Assembly: GCA_958296225.1 (NCBI GenBank)
Contig: OY282456.1
Location: forward strand, 2,976,001 to 3,040,000
Direction of reading: 5' to 3'
DNA: 64,000 bases
Origin: an uncultured Dehalococcoidia bacterium
GTDB lineage: Bacteria > Chloroflexota > Dehalococcoidia > Lucifugimonadales > UBA3495
Shown: piece after piece, positions 44,175 to 52,486 of the stretch
Layout of the letters: each line of letters begins with the position of its first letter
Position numbering within the stretch: the first letter of the stretch is position 1
Position numbers and translations under genes: made by a program
The notes under the pieces: model-generated
The model's database searches: none
What the model was told of the DNA's origin: nothing
What the model saw: only the letters and a program-made list of their open reading frames with translations

Positions 44175-44537
44175 ATGCAACGACACCACCGGCTGGTCAG
44201 CGACGCCCGGATTTCCCAAGTTCATCGCCAGGGGCGGAGCGCTGCCAACGGGCTGTTGGTGATACGTGTCCTGCCCAACGAACTTGACCGCAGCCGCTTT
44301 TGCTTTGTGGCCGGCAAGCGGGTGGGCAACGCCGTGGTCAGAAATCGGGTGAAACGCCGCTTGCGGGAGGTTGTCCGCAATGCCAACACAGCGCCGGGCT
44401 GGGATACCATACTCATCGCCCGACGCGGCGCCGGCGAAGCCGGTTTCGTCCAGCTGGAAAAGGCCGCTCACAACCTGATGCGCCGCGCCAAACTTACCGC
44501 CCGGCCGCAGCCATCGGCCCCGGAGCCGGCCCCATGA
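44175..44537 (+). CDS. rnpA: Ribonuclease P protein component
   Basis: 120 aa. The RNase P protein motif is clear: CFVAGKRVGNAVVRNRVKRRLRE, with N-terminal RLVSDARISQVHRQGRSA. It assists the RNA subunit in maturing tRNA 5' ends. ATG 44175 is preferred to TTG 44172. Its stop overlaps the yidD start (ATGA). Confidence 0.95.
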   Translation: MQRHHRLVSDARISQVHRQGRSAANGLLVIRVLPNELDRSRFCFVAGKRVGNAVVRNRVKRRLREVVRNANTAPGWDTILIARRGAGEAGFVQLEKAAHNLMRRAKLTARPQPSAPEPAP

Positions 44538-44743
44538 GGCGCGCTGCCATTTTTGCCATCCGTCTGTATCAGCAGGCGCTGTCTCCCTACTGGCCGGCGG
44601 TCTGTCGCTACCAGCCCAGCTGTTCCCAGTACACTGCCGACGCTATAACTCGTTACGGGGTAAGCCGTGGCTGCTGGCTTGGCCTGCGGCGGATTGCGCG
44701 CTGCCGCCCATTGGGCGGTCGCGGATACGACCCGGTCGTTTAG
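44534..44743 (+). CDS. yidD: Membrane protein insertion efficiency factor YidD
   Basis: 69 aa with the three-Cys YidD signature: IRLYQQALSPYWPAVCRYQPSCSQYTADAI and RGCWLGLRRIARCRPLGGRGYDPV. Membrane-associated helper of the YidC insertase. Coupled to rnpA by 4-nt overlap. Confidence 0.95.
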   Translation: MRRAAIFAIRLYQQALSPYWPAVCRYQPSCSQYTADAITRYGVSRGCWLGLRRIARCRPLGGRGYDPVV

Positions 44744-44839
44744 CCGTTCACAATGTCATACCACTTCCCGCCCTTCCGCAACCATCGGGTCAACCGCCGC
44801 CGCCCGCACCCGCGGCGGCCGGCTGCTGCTTTCGAACTG

Positions 44840-46012
44840 ATGCTGCGGCCATTGCTCCTGCTGGCGCTGGCCGGAATCCTGCTGCTGGGAATCGCCGGAT
44901 GCACCCCCAGCCTGGGGGCGTCAACCAGGGGATGGGGTTCGGTGGCCGTTGCGGACGGTGTGGTGTACGCCACCACGCTGGAGGGGCAGGTGTACGCTCT
45001 GAACGACCTGGGGCCGGATGGGGTCAGCACGCGCTGGATTTCGACGGTTCCCGGAGAGAGAGGATTTCACGGAGCCTATAACTCTCCCGTCATCGGGCGG
45101 TATCTGTATGTATCCGGCATTGACGGCTTTTTGTACGCTCTCAATCAGCCGGCCGGCGGCGGCCCGGTGGAAATCGCCTGGCGTCAACCGCAAATTGAGG
45201 CGGAAGAGATGGCGCCGCTGGTGGGCAGCCCGGGCCTGGACGAAGCCGGCGGCATCATCGCAGTGGGTTCTGAAGATGGCGCGCTGTATGCCTACAATGC
45301 CATTACCGGCGACAGCCTGCGCTGGTCGCCCTTTCGCACGGAAGGCGAAATCTGGTCAACGCCGGTGCTGCGTAACGGCATCGCCTACTTCGGCTCGCAG
45401 GACGGCAACGTGTACGCCCTGGACCTGGAAACCGGGGGGGTGAAGTGGCAGTTTGAAACCGGGGGCGCCGTAGTCGCCACTCCCTACATTCACAAAAATC
45501 TGCTGCTGGTCGGTTCTTTCGACCGCCAGCTGTACGCGCTGGGCCTAAACGACGGACAGCCCCGTTGGCAATATGAGGCCGACAACTGGTGGTGGGCTAC
45601 TCCGGTATCGTCGGGCCGGGCAATTTTTGCTCCCGCCATGGACGGCAGGGTGTACGCCCTGGATGAAAACGGTACGCTCCTGTGGCGTTACGACCTGGGC
45701 GAACCCATCGTGGCCAGCCCCGCGCTCCTGGAGCGCGGGCTGGTGGTGGCTACGATGGAGGGCAAACTGTCGGTGCTGCGGGCTACCGAATCCGACCACG
45801 GCCCGGCTCAGGAAATTGCCTCGCTCACGGTGGGCGACGCCGAAATCAAGGCTCCTCTCACCAGTTTGAGCCGGCCGGCAACCGTCACATCCGAACCGCC
45901 CGATTCGGTGTACATCGGTTCCGATGACGGCAAGGTGCGCCGTGTGCAGGTGCGTTCCGGCATCAACATTATGTGGTGCTACGACACCGACGAGAAGGCC
46001 AGATGCAACTAG
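44840..46012 (+). CDS. PQQ-type beta-propeller lipoprotein (BamB-like)
   Basis: 390 aa. The signal peptide ends in IAGC (Cys21). Then come about seven propeller blades with repeating tags such as GVVYATTLEGQVYALND, LYVSGIDGFLYALNQ, AYFGSQDGNVYALDLETG, LLVGSFDRQLYALGLNDG and DGRVYALDENG. Similar to outer-membrane assembly factor BamB and PQQ-dependent propellers, although no catalytic partner is seen. The ATG at 44840 gives a proper signal peptide. It sits between yidD and yidC, which are normally adjacent. Confidence 0.82.
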   Translation: MLRPLLLLALAGILLLGIAGCTPSLGASTRGWGSVAVADGVVYATTLEGQVYALNDLGPDGVSTRWISTVPGERGFHGAYNSPVIGRYLYVSGIDGFLYALNQPAGGGPVEIAWRQPQIEAEEMAPLVGSPGLDEAGGIIAVGSEDGALYAYNAITGDSLRWSPFRTEGEIWSTPVLRNGIAYFGSQDGNVYALDLETGGVKWQFETGGAVVATPYIHKNLLLVGSFDRQLYALGLNDGQPRWQYEADNWWWATPVSSGRAIFAPAMDGRVYALDENGTLLWRYDLGEPIVASPALLERGLVVATMEGKLSVLRATESDHGPAQEIASLTVGDAEIKAPLTSLSRPATVTSEPPDSVYIGSDDGKVRRVQVRSGINIMWCYDTDEKARCN

Positions 46013-46092
46013 GGAAAGACGGCGGCGCGGCGGCGCGGGATTGCCGCGCTGCGCTCGCAACTACCGCTGCGGCAGCAGCATAGGTCAACGCA

Positions 46093-47022
46093 GTGGAATT
46101 TTTCTCCATATTCATTCTCCTCTGGAACGAGGTCATCATCCGGCCGATGCTCAACACCTTGATGGTGTTGTATGTGGTGTGCTTTTCCCAAATGGGAATC
46201 GCCATCATCGTTTTTACCGTGCTGGTGCGGGTGGCGACGATTCCGTTGACCGTGCGCCAGTTGCGGCAGATGCGGGCGATGACCGGGCTGCAGCCCCGGG
46301 TGCGCGAGATACAGCAGCGCTACGCCGGAGACCGGCAGCGCACGTCCCAGGAAACCATGCGGCTGTATCGTGAAAGCGGCGTCAGTCCGGTGGGCTGCCT
46401 GGGGCCGCTCATTGTGCAGATGCCCATTCTCATCGGGCTGTTCCGGGTGCTCATTCAAACGCTGTTCAACAACCCGGAAGACCTGGTGAATCTGTCGGGC
46501 AAGCTGTACTCGTGGATTACCTTCGTGCCCATTCACGCGGCGGCGCCGGTCAACAGCCATTTTCTGTGGCTGGATTTGAGCCAACCGGACCCGTCGCCCA
46601 TTGTGATGCCCGTTCTGGTTGCGGTGACCACCTGGGTGCAGCAGAAGATGACGCAGATGCCGTCGCCGGATCCGCGTCAGCAGTCAAGCCAAACGATGAT
46701 GTTGTGGATGATGCCCATTTTCCTGGGCGCTTTTTCCCTGGGCTGGCCCAGCGGATTGCCCCTCTACTGGGTGGTCTCCAACCTCATCGGCATCGGGATC
46801 CAGTATTTTATTACCGGCTGGGGGCCGCTGTTCCCATTGTTCCCGCGACGCGGCGAGGAACCGGCCGCGGATGCGCCGGCAGCGCCGGCCCCTGGCCCGC
46901 AGGAGAATAGACCTGATGGATCAAATAGTCCAAACCGGGAGAACCGTAGAAGAGGCCGAAGAGCAGGCGCTCGCAGCTCTCGGCGCCGACCGCAGCGAGG
47001 TCGCGGTCGAAATACTAAATAG
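46093..47022 (+). CDS. yidC: Membrane protein insertase YidC/Oxa1
   Basis: 309 aa, Gram-positive/Oxa1-like form without the large periplasmic domain. Five membrane segments; the conserved groove Arg is in VRVATIPLTVRQLRQM, followed by a cytoplasmic coiled-coil hairpin (LQPRVREIQQRYAGDRQR) and SPVGCLGPLIVQMPILIGLF. Start GTG 46093. The Arg-rich tail (RRRGRRAGARSSRRRPQRG) is encoded within the 107-nt overlap with khpB and could contact ribosomes. Confidence 0.94.
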   Translation: MEFFSIFILLWNEVIIRPMLNTLMVLYVVCFSQMGIAIIVFTVLVRVATIPLTVRQLRQMRAMTGLQPRVREIQQRYAGDRQRTSQETMRLYRESGVSPVGCLGPLIVQMPILIGLFRVLIQTLFNNPEDLVNLSGKLYSWITFVPIHAAAPVNSHFLWLDLSQPDPSPIVMPVLVAVTTWVQQKMTQMPSPDPRQQSSQTMMLWMMPIFLGAFSLGWPSGLPLYWVVSNLIGIGIQYFITGWGPLFPLFPRRGEEPAADAPAAPAPGPQENRPDGSNSPNRENRRRGRRAGARSSRRRPQRGRGRNTK

Positions 47023-47653
47023 GGGCCGCCAGGGTTTCCTGGGCATCGGCGGAGAGTTGGCTGAAGTCCGGGTTACGCGACTGGCCGGCGCCGCCGTTGC
47101 GGATGCGGAGGAAGATGCGGCCGCCGATGCCGACGCCGACATAGCGGAGGATTCCGGGGAGCCGGCGCCGGCGCCGCGCCCAGCGGCGGACACGCCGGCC
47201 GGGGCGGCCATCCAGGCTGTTGAGCGCATCCTGAACACCGTGGGCGCGGAGGTGGACGTTACCCTCCGCGCGGAGCACGACGAGTTCGCCGGCGGGCCGG
47301 TTATCGACATCAACGGCCCCGATTCCGGGCTGCTCATCGGGCGCCGGGGCAACACGCTGCAATCGTTGCAGTTCATTGTCCAGAGTATCGTCCGCCAGCA
47401 ATTCGACCAGGACATCCGCGTGGCCCTGGACGTGGAGCAGTACCGCCGCCGGCGCGAGGATTCCCTGCGCGAGATGGCCGACCGGGTGGCCGACCGGGTT
47501 CTCCAAACGGGACGCAGCATCACGCTGGAGCCAATGACCCCATCCGACCGCCGGGTAATTCACCTCTACCTGGGAGAACGGGGCGGTATCCGCACCGAAA
47601 GCGTGGGGTACGGAGAAGGCCGCAAGGTGCAAATCATTCCCGAACGCAACTGA
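46916..47653 (+). CDS. khpB: RNA-binding protein KhpB (Jag/EloR)
   Basis: 245 aa. Jag-N domain (1-50: VQTGRTVEEAEEQALAALG...NRGRQGFLGIGG), an acidic Ala-rich linker, KH domain (GPDSGLLIGRRGNTLQSLQFIVQ) and R3H domain (MTPSDRRVIHLYLGERGGIRTESVGYGEGRK). Binds RNA and affects cell elongation in other bacteria. ATG 46916 has AGGAGA upstream and lies 107 nt inside yidC. Confidence 0.92.
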   Translation: MDQIVQTGRTVEEAEEQALAALGADRSEVAVEILNRGRQGFLGIGGELAEVRVTRLAGAAVADAEEDAAADADADIAEDSGEPAPAPRPAADTPAGAAIQAVERILNTVGAEVDVTLRAEHDEFAGGPVIDINGPDSGLLIGRRGNTLQSLQFIVQSIVRQQFDQDIRVALDVEQYRRRREDSLREMADRVADRVLQTGRSITLEPMTPSDRRVIHLYLGERGGIRTESVGYGEGRKVQIIPERN

Positions 47654-47660
47654 CTTCCAT

Positions 47661-47708
47661 TTGCGGCAAGGGCAGAAAGTCGCCTTGCGGCAAAGGCAGA
47701 AAGTCGCC
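47661..47708 (+). repeat. 24-bp tandem repeat, two units
   Basis: TTGCGGCAAGGGCAGAAAGT-CGCC followed directly by the same unit with one change (AAAGG for AAGGG). It lies between the khpB stop and the purF promoter. No function evident; an operator pair is possible. Confidence 0.75.
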
Positions 47709-47738
47709 GCCAACTTCACATTTGGAACGCCAATGCCG

Positions 47739-47767
47739 TTGACCACAGTCAAGGCGCAAAATAGAAT
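47739..47767 (+). promoter_or_regulatory. Promoter of purF, apparently leaderless
   Basis: TTGACC (47739-47744), 17-bp spacer, TAGAAT (47762-47767). Only 6 nt separate the -10 from ATG 47774, so transcription should start at or next to the A of the start codon. Confidence 0.7.
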
Positions 47768-47773
47768 AGGGCC

Positions 47774-49216
47774 ATGAATTCGTCGCTGTGGAACGTTCCC
47801 GGTTCCGCCCCCTTTGACCACCCCCGCGAGGCGTGCGGCGTGGTAGGCATAGCTGCGCCGGGAACTCACAGCGCAAACCTTACCGCCGTCGGCCTGTTCG
47901 CCCTGCAGCATCGGGGCCAGGAATCGGCCGGCGTAGCGGCGTCGGACGGCGGCAAGATAAGCGTCCACACCGGGATGGGTTTGGTGTCGGAGGCGTTCCG
48001 GGACGGGGATACGGACCGCATCACGGGGGACCTGGCCATCGGCCATACCCGCTACTCCACCACGGGCGCCAGCGATTACTGTAACGCGCAGCCTCTGCTG
48101 GTGAGCGGCGTGAACGGCCCGCTGGCGGTAGCCCACAACGGGAACATCATCAACTCGGTGCAGTTGCGGGAGCAGTTGCGGGCGCGGTGGGATTGCCACT
48201 TTGCCACCAGCACCGACAGCGAGGTGGTGTCCCACCTGCTGGCTAACGCGCCCGGCGCGGCCTGGCCGGAGCGCCTTTTCTACGGGATGCGCACCATGCA
48301 GGGGGCCTACTCTCTGACTTTGCTGACTCCTGATGCGGTTATCGCCGCCCGCGACCCGTTGGGGATTCGCCCGTTGTGTTTGGGCAAACTGAACGACGGC
48401 TGGGCGGTGGCATCCGAAACCTGCGCCCTGGACCATATGCAGGCCGAATTTGTGCGGGAGCTGGAGCCGGGAGAGGTGGTAGTCATCAATCGGGACGGCA
48501 TCCACTCGGAAATATACCGCGGAGCCGCCCGCCGCCGCCGCGCCCTGTGCGTGTTCGAGTGGATTTACTTCGCCCGCCCGGACAGCGTGATGGATGGCCG
48601 CCTGATGCACAACACCCGCGAGGAGATGGGGGCGCAGTTGGCCCGCGAGCATCCCGCCGACGCTGATTTGGTCATCGGCATCCCCGACTCGTCCACCTCG
48701 GCGGCGGTCGGTTTCGCTCGCGAGTCGGGCATTCCCTTTGCTAACGGGCTGGTGCGGAATCGTTACGTGGGCCGCACGTTTATTGAACCGGAGCAGCAGC
48801 GCCGGGACCGTGGCGTGCGGCAGAAGTTCAACCCGATGCCGGCGGTGCTGCGGGGCCAGCGTCTGGTGGTGGTTGATGACAGCATTGTGCGCGGCACGAC
48901 GACGCCGCACGTGGTGGAGCTGCTGCGCCGGGCCGGCGCCGCCGAGATTCACCTGCGCGTCTGCGCGCCTCCCATCAAGCACCCCTGCTATCTGGGCGTG
49001 GATATGGCGACGCGGCAGGAGCTGATTGCCGCCAACAAAACCATCGCGGAGATTCGCGAGCTGACCGGCGCCGACAGCCTGGGCTACCTCAGCGTTCGCG
49101 GCCTGCTGGACCTGGTGCACGGCCAGCAAGGGGGGTTCTGCGACGCCTGCTTTACCGGCAACTATCCGGTGCCGGTGCAGTTGGAGTTGACTAAAATGGC
49201 GCTGGAACGGGCCTAG
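47774..49216 (+). CDS. purF: Amidophosphoribosyltransferase
   Basis: 480 aa, first step of purine synthesis. A 20-residue propeptide precedes the nucleophile Cys21 (REACGVVGI). The PRPP-binding loop is VVVDDSIVRGTT. Fe-S cluster Cys are present in CAPPIKHPC and FCDACFTGNYPV, so this is the B. subtilis-type, cluster-containing enzyme. No SD lies at the usual distance. purM follows after 27 bp, purH after a further 118 bp. Confidence 0.95.
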   Translation: MNSSLWNVPGSAPFDHPREACGVVGIAAPGTHSANLTAVGLFALQHRGQESAGVAASDGGKISVHTGMGLVSEAFRDGDTDRITGDLAIGHTRYSTTGASDYCNAQPLLVSGVNGPLAVAHNGNIINSVQLREQLRARWDCHFATSTDSEVVSHLLANAPGAAWPERLFYGMRTMQGAYSLTLLTPDAVIAARDPLGIRPLCLGKLNDGWAVASETCALDHMQAEFVRELEPGEVVVINRDGIHSEIYRGAARRRRALCVFEWIYFARPDSVMDGRLMHNTREEMGAQLAREHPADADLVIGIPDSSTSAAVGFARESGIPFANGLVRNRYVGRTFIEPEQQRRDRGVRQKFNPMPAVLRGQRLVVVDDSIVRGTTTPHVVELLRRAGAAEIHLRVCAPPIKHPCYLGVDMATRQELIAANKTIAEIRELTGADSLGYLSVRGLLDLVHGQQGGFCDACFTGNYPVPVQLELTKMALERA

Positions 49217-49243
49217 TTCCGGGCGTGGCGGGAGTAGCGCGTT

Positions 49244-50272
49244 TTGGTTAACCCATCAGGGACTTACGAGGCGGCCGGCGTCGCTCTGGACGCTATGGAC
49301 GAACTGAAAGACCGCATCAAAGCCTTTGCCGCCCTGACCCACGGGCCGGAGGTGCTGGACGGCGGCGGCGGGTTCGCCGGGCTGTTTGCGCTGGCGGGCT
49401 TCCGGGAGCCGGTGCTGGTTGCCAGCGTTGACGGCGTAGGCACCAAGCTGAAAATCGCGGCGCAGTTGGGCCACTTTGAGGGCGTCGGCCAGGATTTGGT
49501 TACGCTCAACGTGAACGATATTTTGACCAAAGGCGCCCGGCCTCTGTTCTTTCTGGACTATATGTCCTTCAGCGCGCTGGACGAGCACCGGCTGGAGATG
49601 CTGATGCGGGGCATCGTCTGGGGCTGCCGGGAGGCCGGCTGCGCCCTGATTGGTGGTGAAACGGCCCAGCTCCCCGGGGTGTACGCCGACGCCGATTTCG
49701 ACCTGGCCGGGTTTGTGGTTGGCGTCGCCGAGCGCGGCCAATTGCTGGACGGCAGCCGCATCGTTCCCGGCGACCGGCTGGTAGGCATACCGTCCAGCGG
49801 AGTTCACACTAACGGCTTCTCGCTGGTGCGGCAGGCGTTTGGGCTGGACGACGACCCCGCGGCGCTGTTTCGTCCCGGCCCCGGACTCAATCGCAATCTG
49901 GGCGACGAGCTGATGGTGCGCCACCGGGCCTACTACCCGCTGCTGGCGCCGTATCTCGGCCAGGTCAAGGCGTTGAGCCACATAACCGGCGGTGGGCTGC
50001 CGGGCAAGATGCCGGCCGCGCTGCCCGACGGGGTGGCCGCAGAGTTCCGCTTGGGTTCGTGGCCGGCGCTGCCCATCTTTGACGCCATCCGGCAGGCCGG
50101 CAAGGTCAGCGACGCTGAGATGTACCGGGTGTTCAATATGGGCCTGGGCATGGTGGCGGTATGCGACGGGGCCGGAGCGGAGGCGCTGTTGGGCGGGGTA
50201 GCCGATGCGGTTGACGTAGGACGCATCGTTGAACGCTCCGGGGATGCGCAGACGGTTTTCCGGGGCGGTTAA
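49244..50272 (+). CDS. purM: Phosphoribosylformylglycinamidine cyclo-ligase
   Basis: 342 aa of the PurM/ThiL superfamily, forming aminoimidazole ribotide with ATP. Family segments: SVDGVGTKLKIA, GQDLVTLNVNDILTKGARPLFFLDY, GCALIGGETAQLPGVY, GIPSSGVHTNGFSLVR and HITGGGLPGKMPAALP. Start TTG 49244 with GGGAG upstream; no better codon precedes the conserved core. Confidence 0.95.
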   Translation: MVNPSGTYEAAGVALDAMDELKDRIKAFAALTHGPEVLDGGGGFAGLFALAGFREPVLVASVDGVGTKLKIAAQLGHFEGVGQDLVTLNVNDILTKGARPLFFLDYMSFSALDEHRLEMLMRGIVWGCREAGCALIGGETAQLPGVYADADFDLAGFVVGVAERGQLLDGSRIVPGDRLVGIPSSGVHTNGFSLVRQAFGLDDDPAALFRPGPGLNRNLGDELMVRHRAYYPLLAPYLGQVKALSHITGGGLPGKMPAALPDGVAAEFRLGSWPALPIFDAIRQAGKVSDAEMYRVFNMGLGMVAVCDGAGAEALLGGVADAVDVGRIVERSGDAQTVFRGG

Positions 50273-50308
50273 TTTTTTGCGGGGATGCACCGGGTAAACC
50301 GGATTTAT

Positions 50309-50335
50309 GGATTCCGGCTGGCGCCGGTATGACGG
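50309..50335. repeat. Dispersed imperfect palindrome
   Basis: GGATTCCGGCTGGCGCCGG plus TATGACGG; the same 27-bp sequence with two changes is at 43865-43891 inside the mini-element. A type of short intergenic repeat found in many bacterial genomes. Confidence 0.6.
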
Positions 50336-50390
50336 GGGAACCGGACAATCCGCAATCCGACAGTCTGGCAAAGCAAGGGGGAATGACGCA

Positions 50391-51929
50391 GTGAAAGCGT
50401 TGCTGAGCGTATTTGATAAAACGGGCATCGAAGATTTGGGCCAGCGCCTCACCGACGCCGGCTATGAGCTAATCAGCACCGGCGGCACATACCGCAGTCT
50501 TGCCGACGCCGGGGTTGCGGTGCGGCAAGTGTCCGACGTTACCGGCTCCCCGGAAATCCTGGAGGGCCGGGTCAAGACGCTGCATCCCGTCATTCACGGC
50601 GGCCTGCTGGCCCGGCGGGATTCGCCGGCGCACCTGGCGGAGTTGGGGCAGCACGGCATCGCGGCTATTGACGTGGTGGCGGTCAATCTCTATCCGTTCG
50701 TGGCCACAGTCAGCAAAGCCGGCGTTACCCTGGATGACGCACTGGAAAATATCGACATCGGCGGGCCAGCCATGCTGCGGGCGGCGGCCAAGAACTTCCC
50801 CGCGGTGGCCGTGATGGTTGACCCGGCGGATTATGGCTGGGTTGCCGACGCGCTGGCCGGCGACGGCCTGGACCTGCGGCAGCGGCGGAATCTGGCCGCC
50901 AAAGCCTTTCAGCACGTGGCGGTTTATGACGCCGCCGTTGCCGAGTACCTGGCCGCCGACCCCGCCGCCGGAACGGAGCTGCCGCAGCAGATGACCATCG
51001 GCCTAAGCCGCGTGTCCAGTCTGCGCTACGGCGAGAATCCGCACCAGCGCGGCGCGTTGTACGTTACGGCCGCCGGCGGCTCCGGCGGCCTGGCCCGCGC
51101 CCGACAGTGGCACGGGCGGGAACTGTCTTTCAACAACCTGATGGATGCCGATGCCGCCTGGCGCACCGTCAGCGACTATGCCGACCCGTCGGTCTGCGTC
51201 GTCAAGCACGCCAACCCCTGCGGCCTGGCCTCGCGCGATGACGTTGCCCAAGCGTACCAGCTGGCCTACGCGGGCGACCCGGTATCGGCTTTCGGCGGTA
51301 TAGTGGGGTTCAACCGCGCCGTTACCGCCGCCGCCGCCGAGGCCATGGGGCCGGTGTTCTATGAAGTTGTAGTTGCGCCCGGCTATGACGGCGACGCCCT
51401 GGAAATCTTGCAGCGCAAACGGAATCTGCGGATTCTGTCGGTAGAGCCGGCCGTGAGCGCCGCGGGAACCACGACCTACGACGTGCGCCCGTTGAGCGGC
51501 GGCGTCCTGGTGCAAACGCCTGACGCCAGCGACGAAGACCCGTCGGCCTGGACGACGGCGACGGAGCGCGCGCCCACTGCAACCGAGCTGGCTGACCTGG
51601 CTTTCGCCTGGAAAGCGGTCAAGCATATCAAGTCCAACGCCATCGCCTTTGTGAAAGACCGTACTCTGGTGGGCATGGGGGCCGGCCAGCCCAACCGGGT
51701 GGTTAGCGTGCACCTGTCGCAGCGGGCGGCCGGCGACCAGGCGGCGGGTTGTGTGCTGGCGTCGGACGCCTTCTTTCCCTTCCCGGATAATATCGAACTG
51801 GCGGCCGCGGCCGGCATCACCGCCATCGTCCAGCCCGGCGGCTCCATCCGCGATGATGAGGTGATAGCCGCCGCCAACGCCGCCGGCATCGCCATGGTGT
51901 TCACCGGGGTACGCCACTTCCGCCACTGA
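50391..51929 (+). CDS. purH: Bifunctional AICAR transformylase/IMP cyclohydrolase
   Basis: 512 aa catalysing the last two purine steps. The N-terminal cyclohydrolase has ALLSVFDKTGIEDLG, ELISTGGTYR, GRVKTLHPVIHGGLL and ENIDIGGPAMLRAAAKN. The C-terminal transformylase has LRYGENPHQRGALY, VVKHANPCGLA, DPVSAFGGIVGFN, KSNAIAF and AVQPGGSIRDDEVI-like VQPGGSIRDDEV. Start GTG 50391, with AAGGGGG upstream; open frame to 50307 rejected. Confidence 0.95.
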   Translation: MKALLSVFDKTGIEDLGQRLTDAGYELISTGGTYRSLADAGVAVRQVSDVTGSPEILEGRVKTLHPVIHGGLLARRDSPAHLAELGQHGIAAIDVVAVNLYPFVATVSKAGVTLDDALENIDIGGPAMLRAAAKNFPAVAVMVDPADYGWVADALAGDGLDLRQRRNLAAKAFQHVAVYDAAVAEYLAADPAAGTELPQQMTIGLSRVSSLRYGENPHQRGALYVTAAGGSGGLARARQWHGRELSFNNLMDADAAWRTVSDYADPSVCVVKHANPCGLASRDDVAQAYQLAYAGDPVSAFGGIVGFNRAVTAAAAEAMGPVFYEVVVAPGYDGDALEILQRKRNLRILSVEPAVSAAGTTTYDVRPLSGGVLVQTPDASDEDPSAWTTATERAPTATELADLAFAWKAVKHIKSNAIAFVKDRTLVGMGAGQPNRVVSVHLSQRAAGDQAAGCVLASDAFFPFPDNIELAAAAGITAIVQPGGSIRDDEVIAAANAAGIAMVFTGVRHFRH

Positions 51930-51935
51930 CGGGGG

Positions 51936-51957
51936 AGTTTTACATTGATGTAAAACT
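51936..51957. repeat. Perfect palindrome after purH
   Basis: 10-bp arms AGTTTTACAT/ATGTAAAACT around TG. No T-run follows. Then TAAAAC(T/C)TGCCCTCG is repeated twice. Could be an operator or a processing hairpin for the gene at 51992. Confidence 0.55.
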
Positions 51958-51991
51958 TGCCCTCGTAAAACCTGCCCTCGCGGGTCGCGAT

Positions 51992-52486
51992 ATGGATGCT
52001 TACCTGGACATTGAAACCACGGGGTTCATCGGCGGCGGCAACTATCCTACGGTGGTAGGGATTGCCGTAGATTTTCCGGGCGACCGGTTCGTTGAGCAGC
52101 TGGTGGGAAAGGACATAACGCCCGACGCTATTTTGCATATTCTGGAGGGCGTCACCACCATCTACACGTTCAACGGCGCCAGCTTTGACCTGCCTTTTCT
52201 GGCCTGGCGGCCGGGCGTTGACCTGCGGCGGCGGTTTGGGCACCACGACCTGATGCACACCGCCCACCGGGCCGGCTGGAAAGGCGGCCTCAAGAAAATC
52301 GAGGTAGCAATGGGCATACAGCGCGAACTGCCCGATATAGGCGGTTATGACGCCGTGCTGCTCTGGCGCAAATACCGGCGCGATGGTGACCGGAGGGCGC
52401 TGGACACGTTGCTGGCCTATAACCGGGAGGATGTGGAAAACCTGCTCATCCTCCGCGACCGCTTGGAGAATGACCCATGGAACTAG
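51992..52486 (+). CDS. RNase H-like exonuclease (YprB family)
   Basis: 164-aa DEDD-type nuclease domain. Acidic residues appear in AYLDIETTGF (D and E), TFNGASFDLPFL (D) and AYNREDVENLLIL (D). YprB_RNaseH_2 proteins are predicted 3'-5' exonucleases with unknown substrate. It overlaps the next gene by 10 nt. Confidence 0.85.
   Translation: MDAYLDIETTGFIGGGNYPTVVGIAVDFPGDRFVEQLVGKDITPDAILHILEGVTTIYTFNGASFDLPFLAWRPGVDLRRRFGHHDLMHTAHRAGWKGGLKKIEVAMGIQRELPDIGGYDAVLLWRKYRRDGDRRALDTLLAYNREDVENLLILRDRLENDPWN

Noticed and set aside
47015..49129. 704-codon open frame on the minus strand opposite purF and khpB
   Set aside because: It is antisense to well-supported genes; its composition is that of a shadow frame in GC-rich DNA and it resembles no family.
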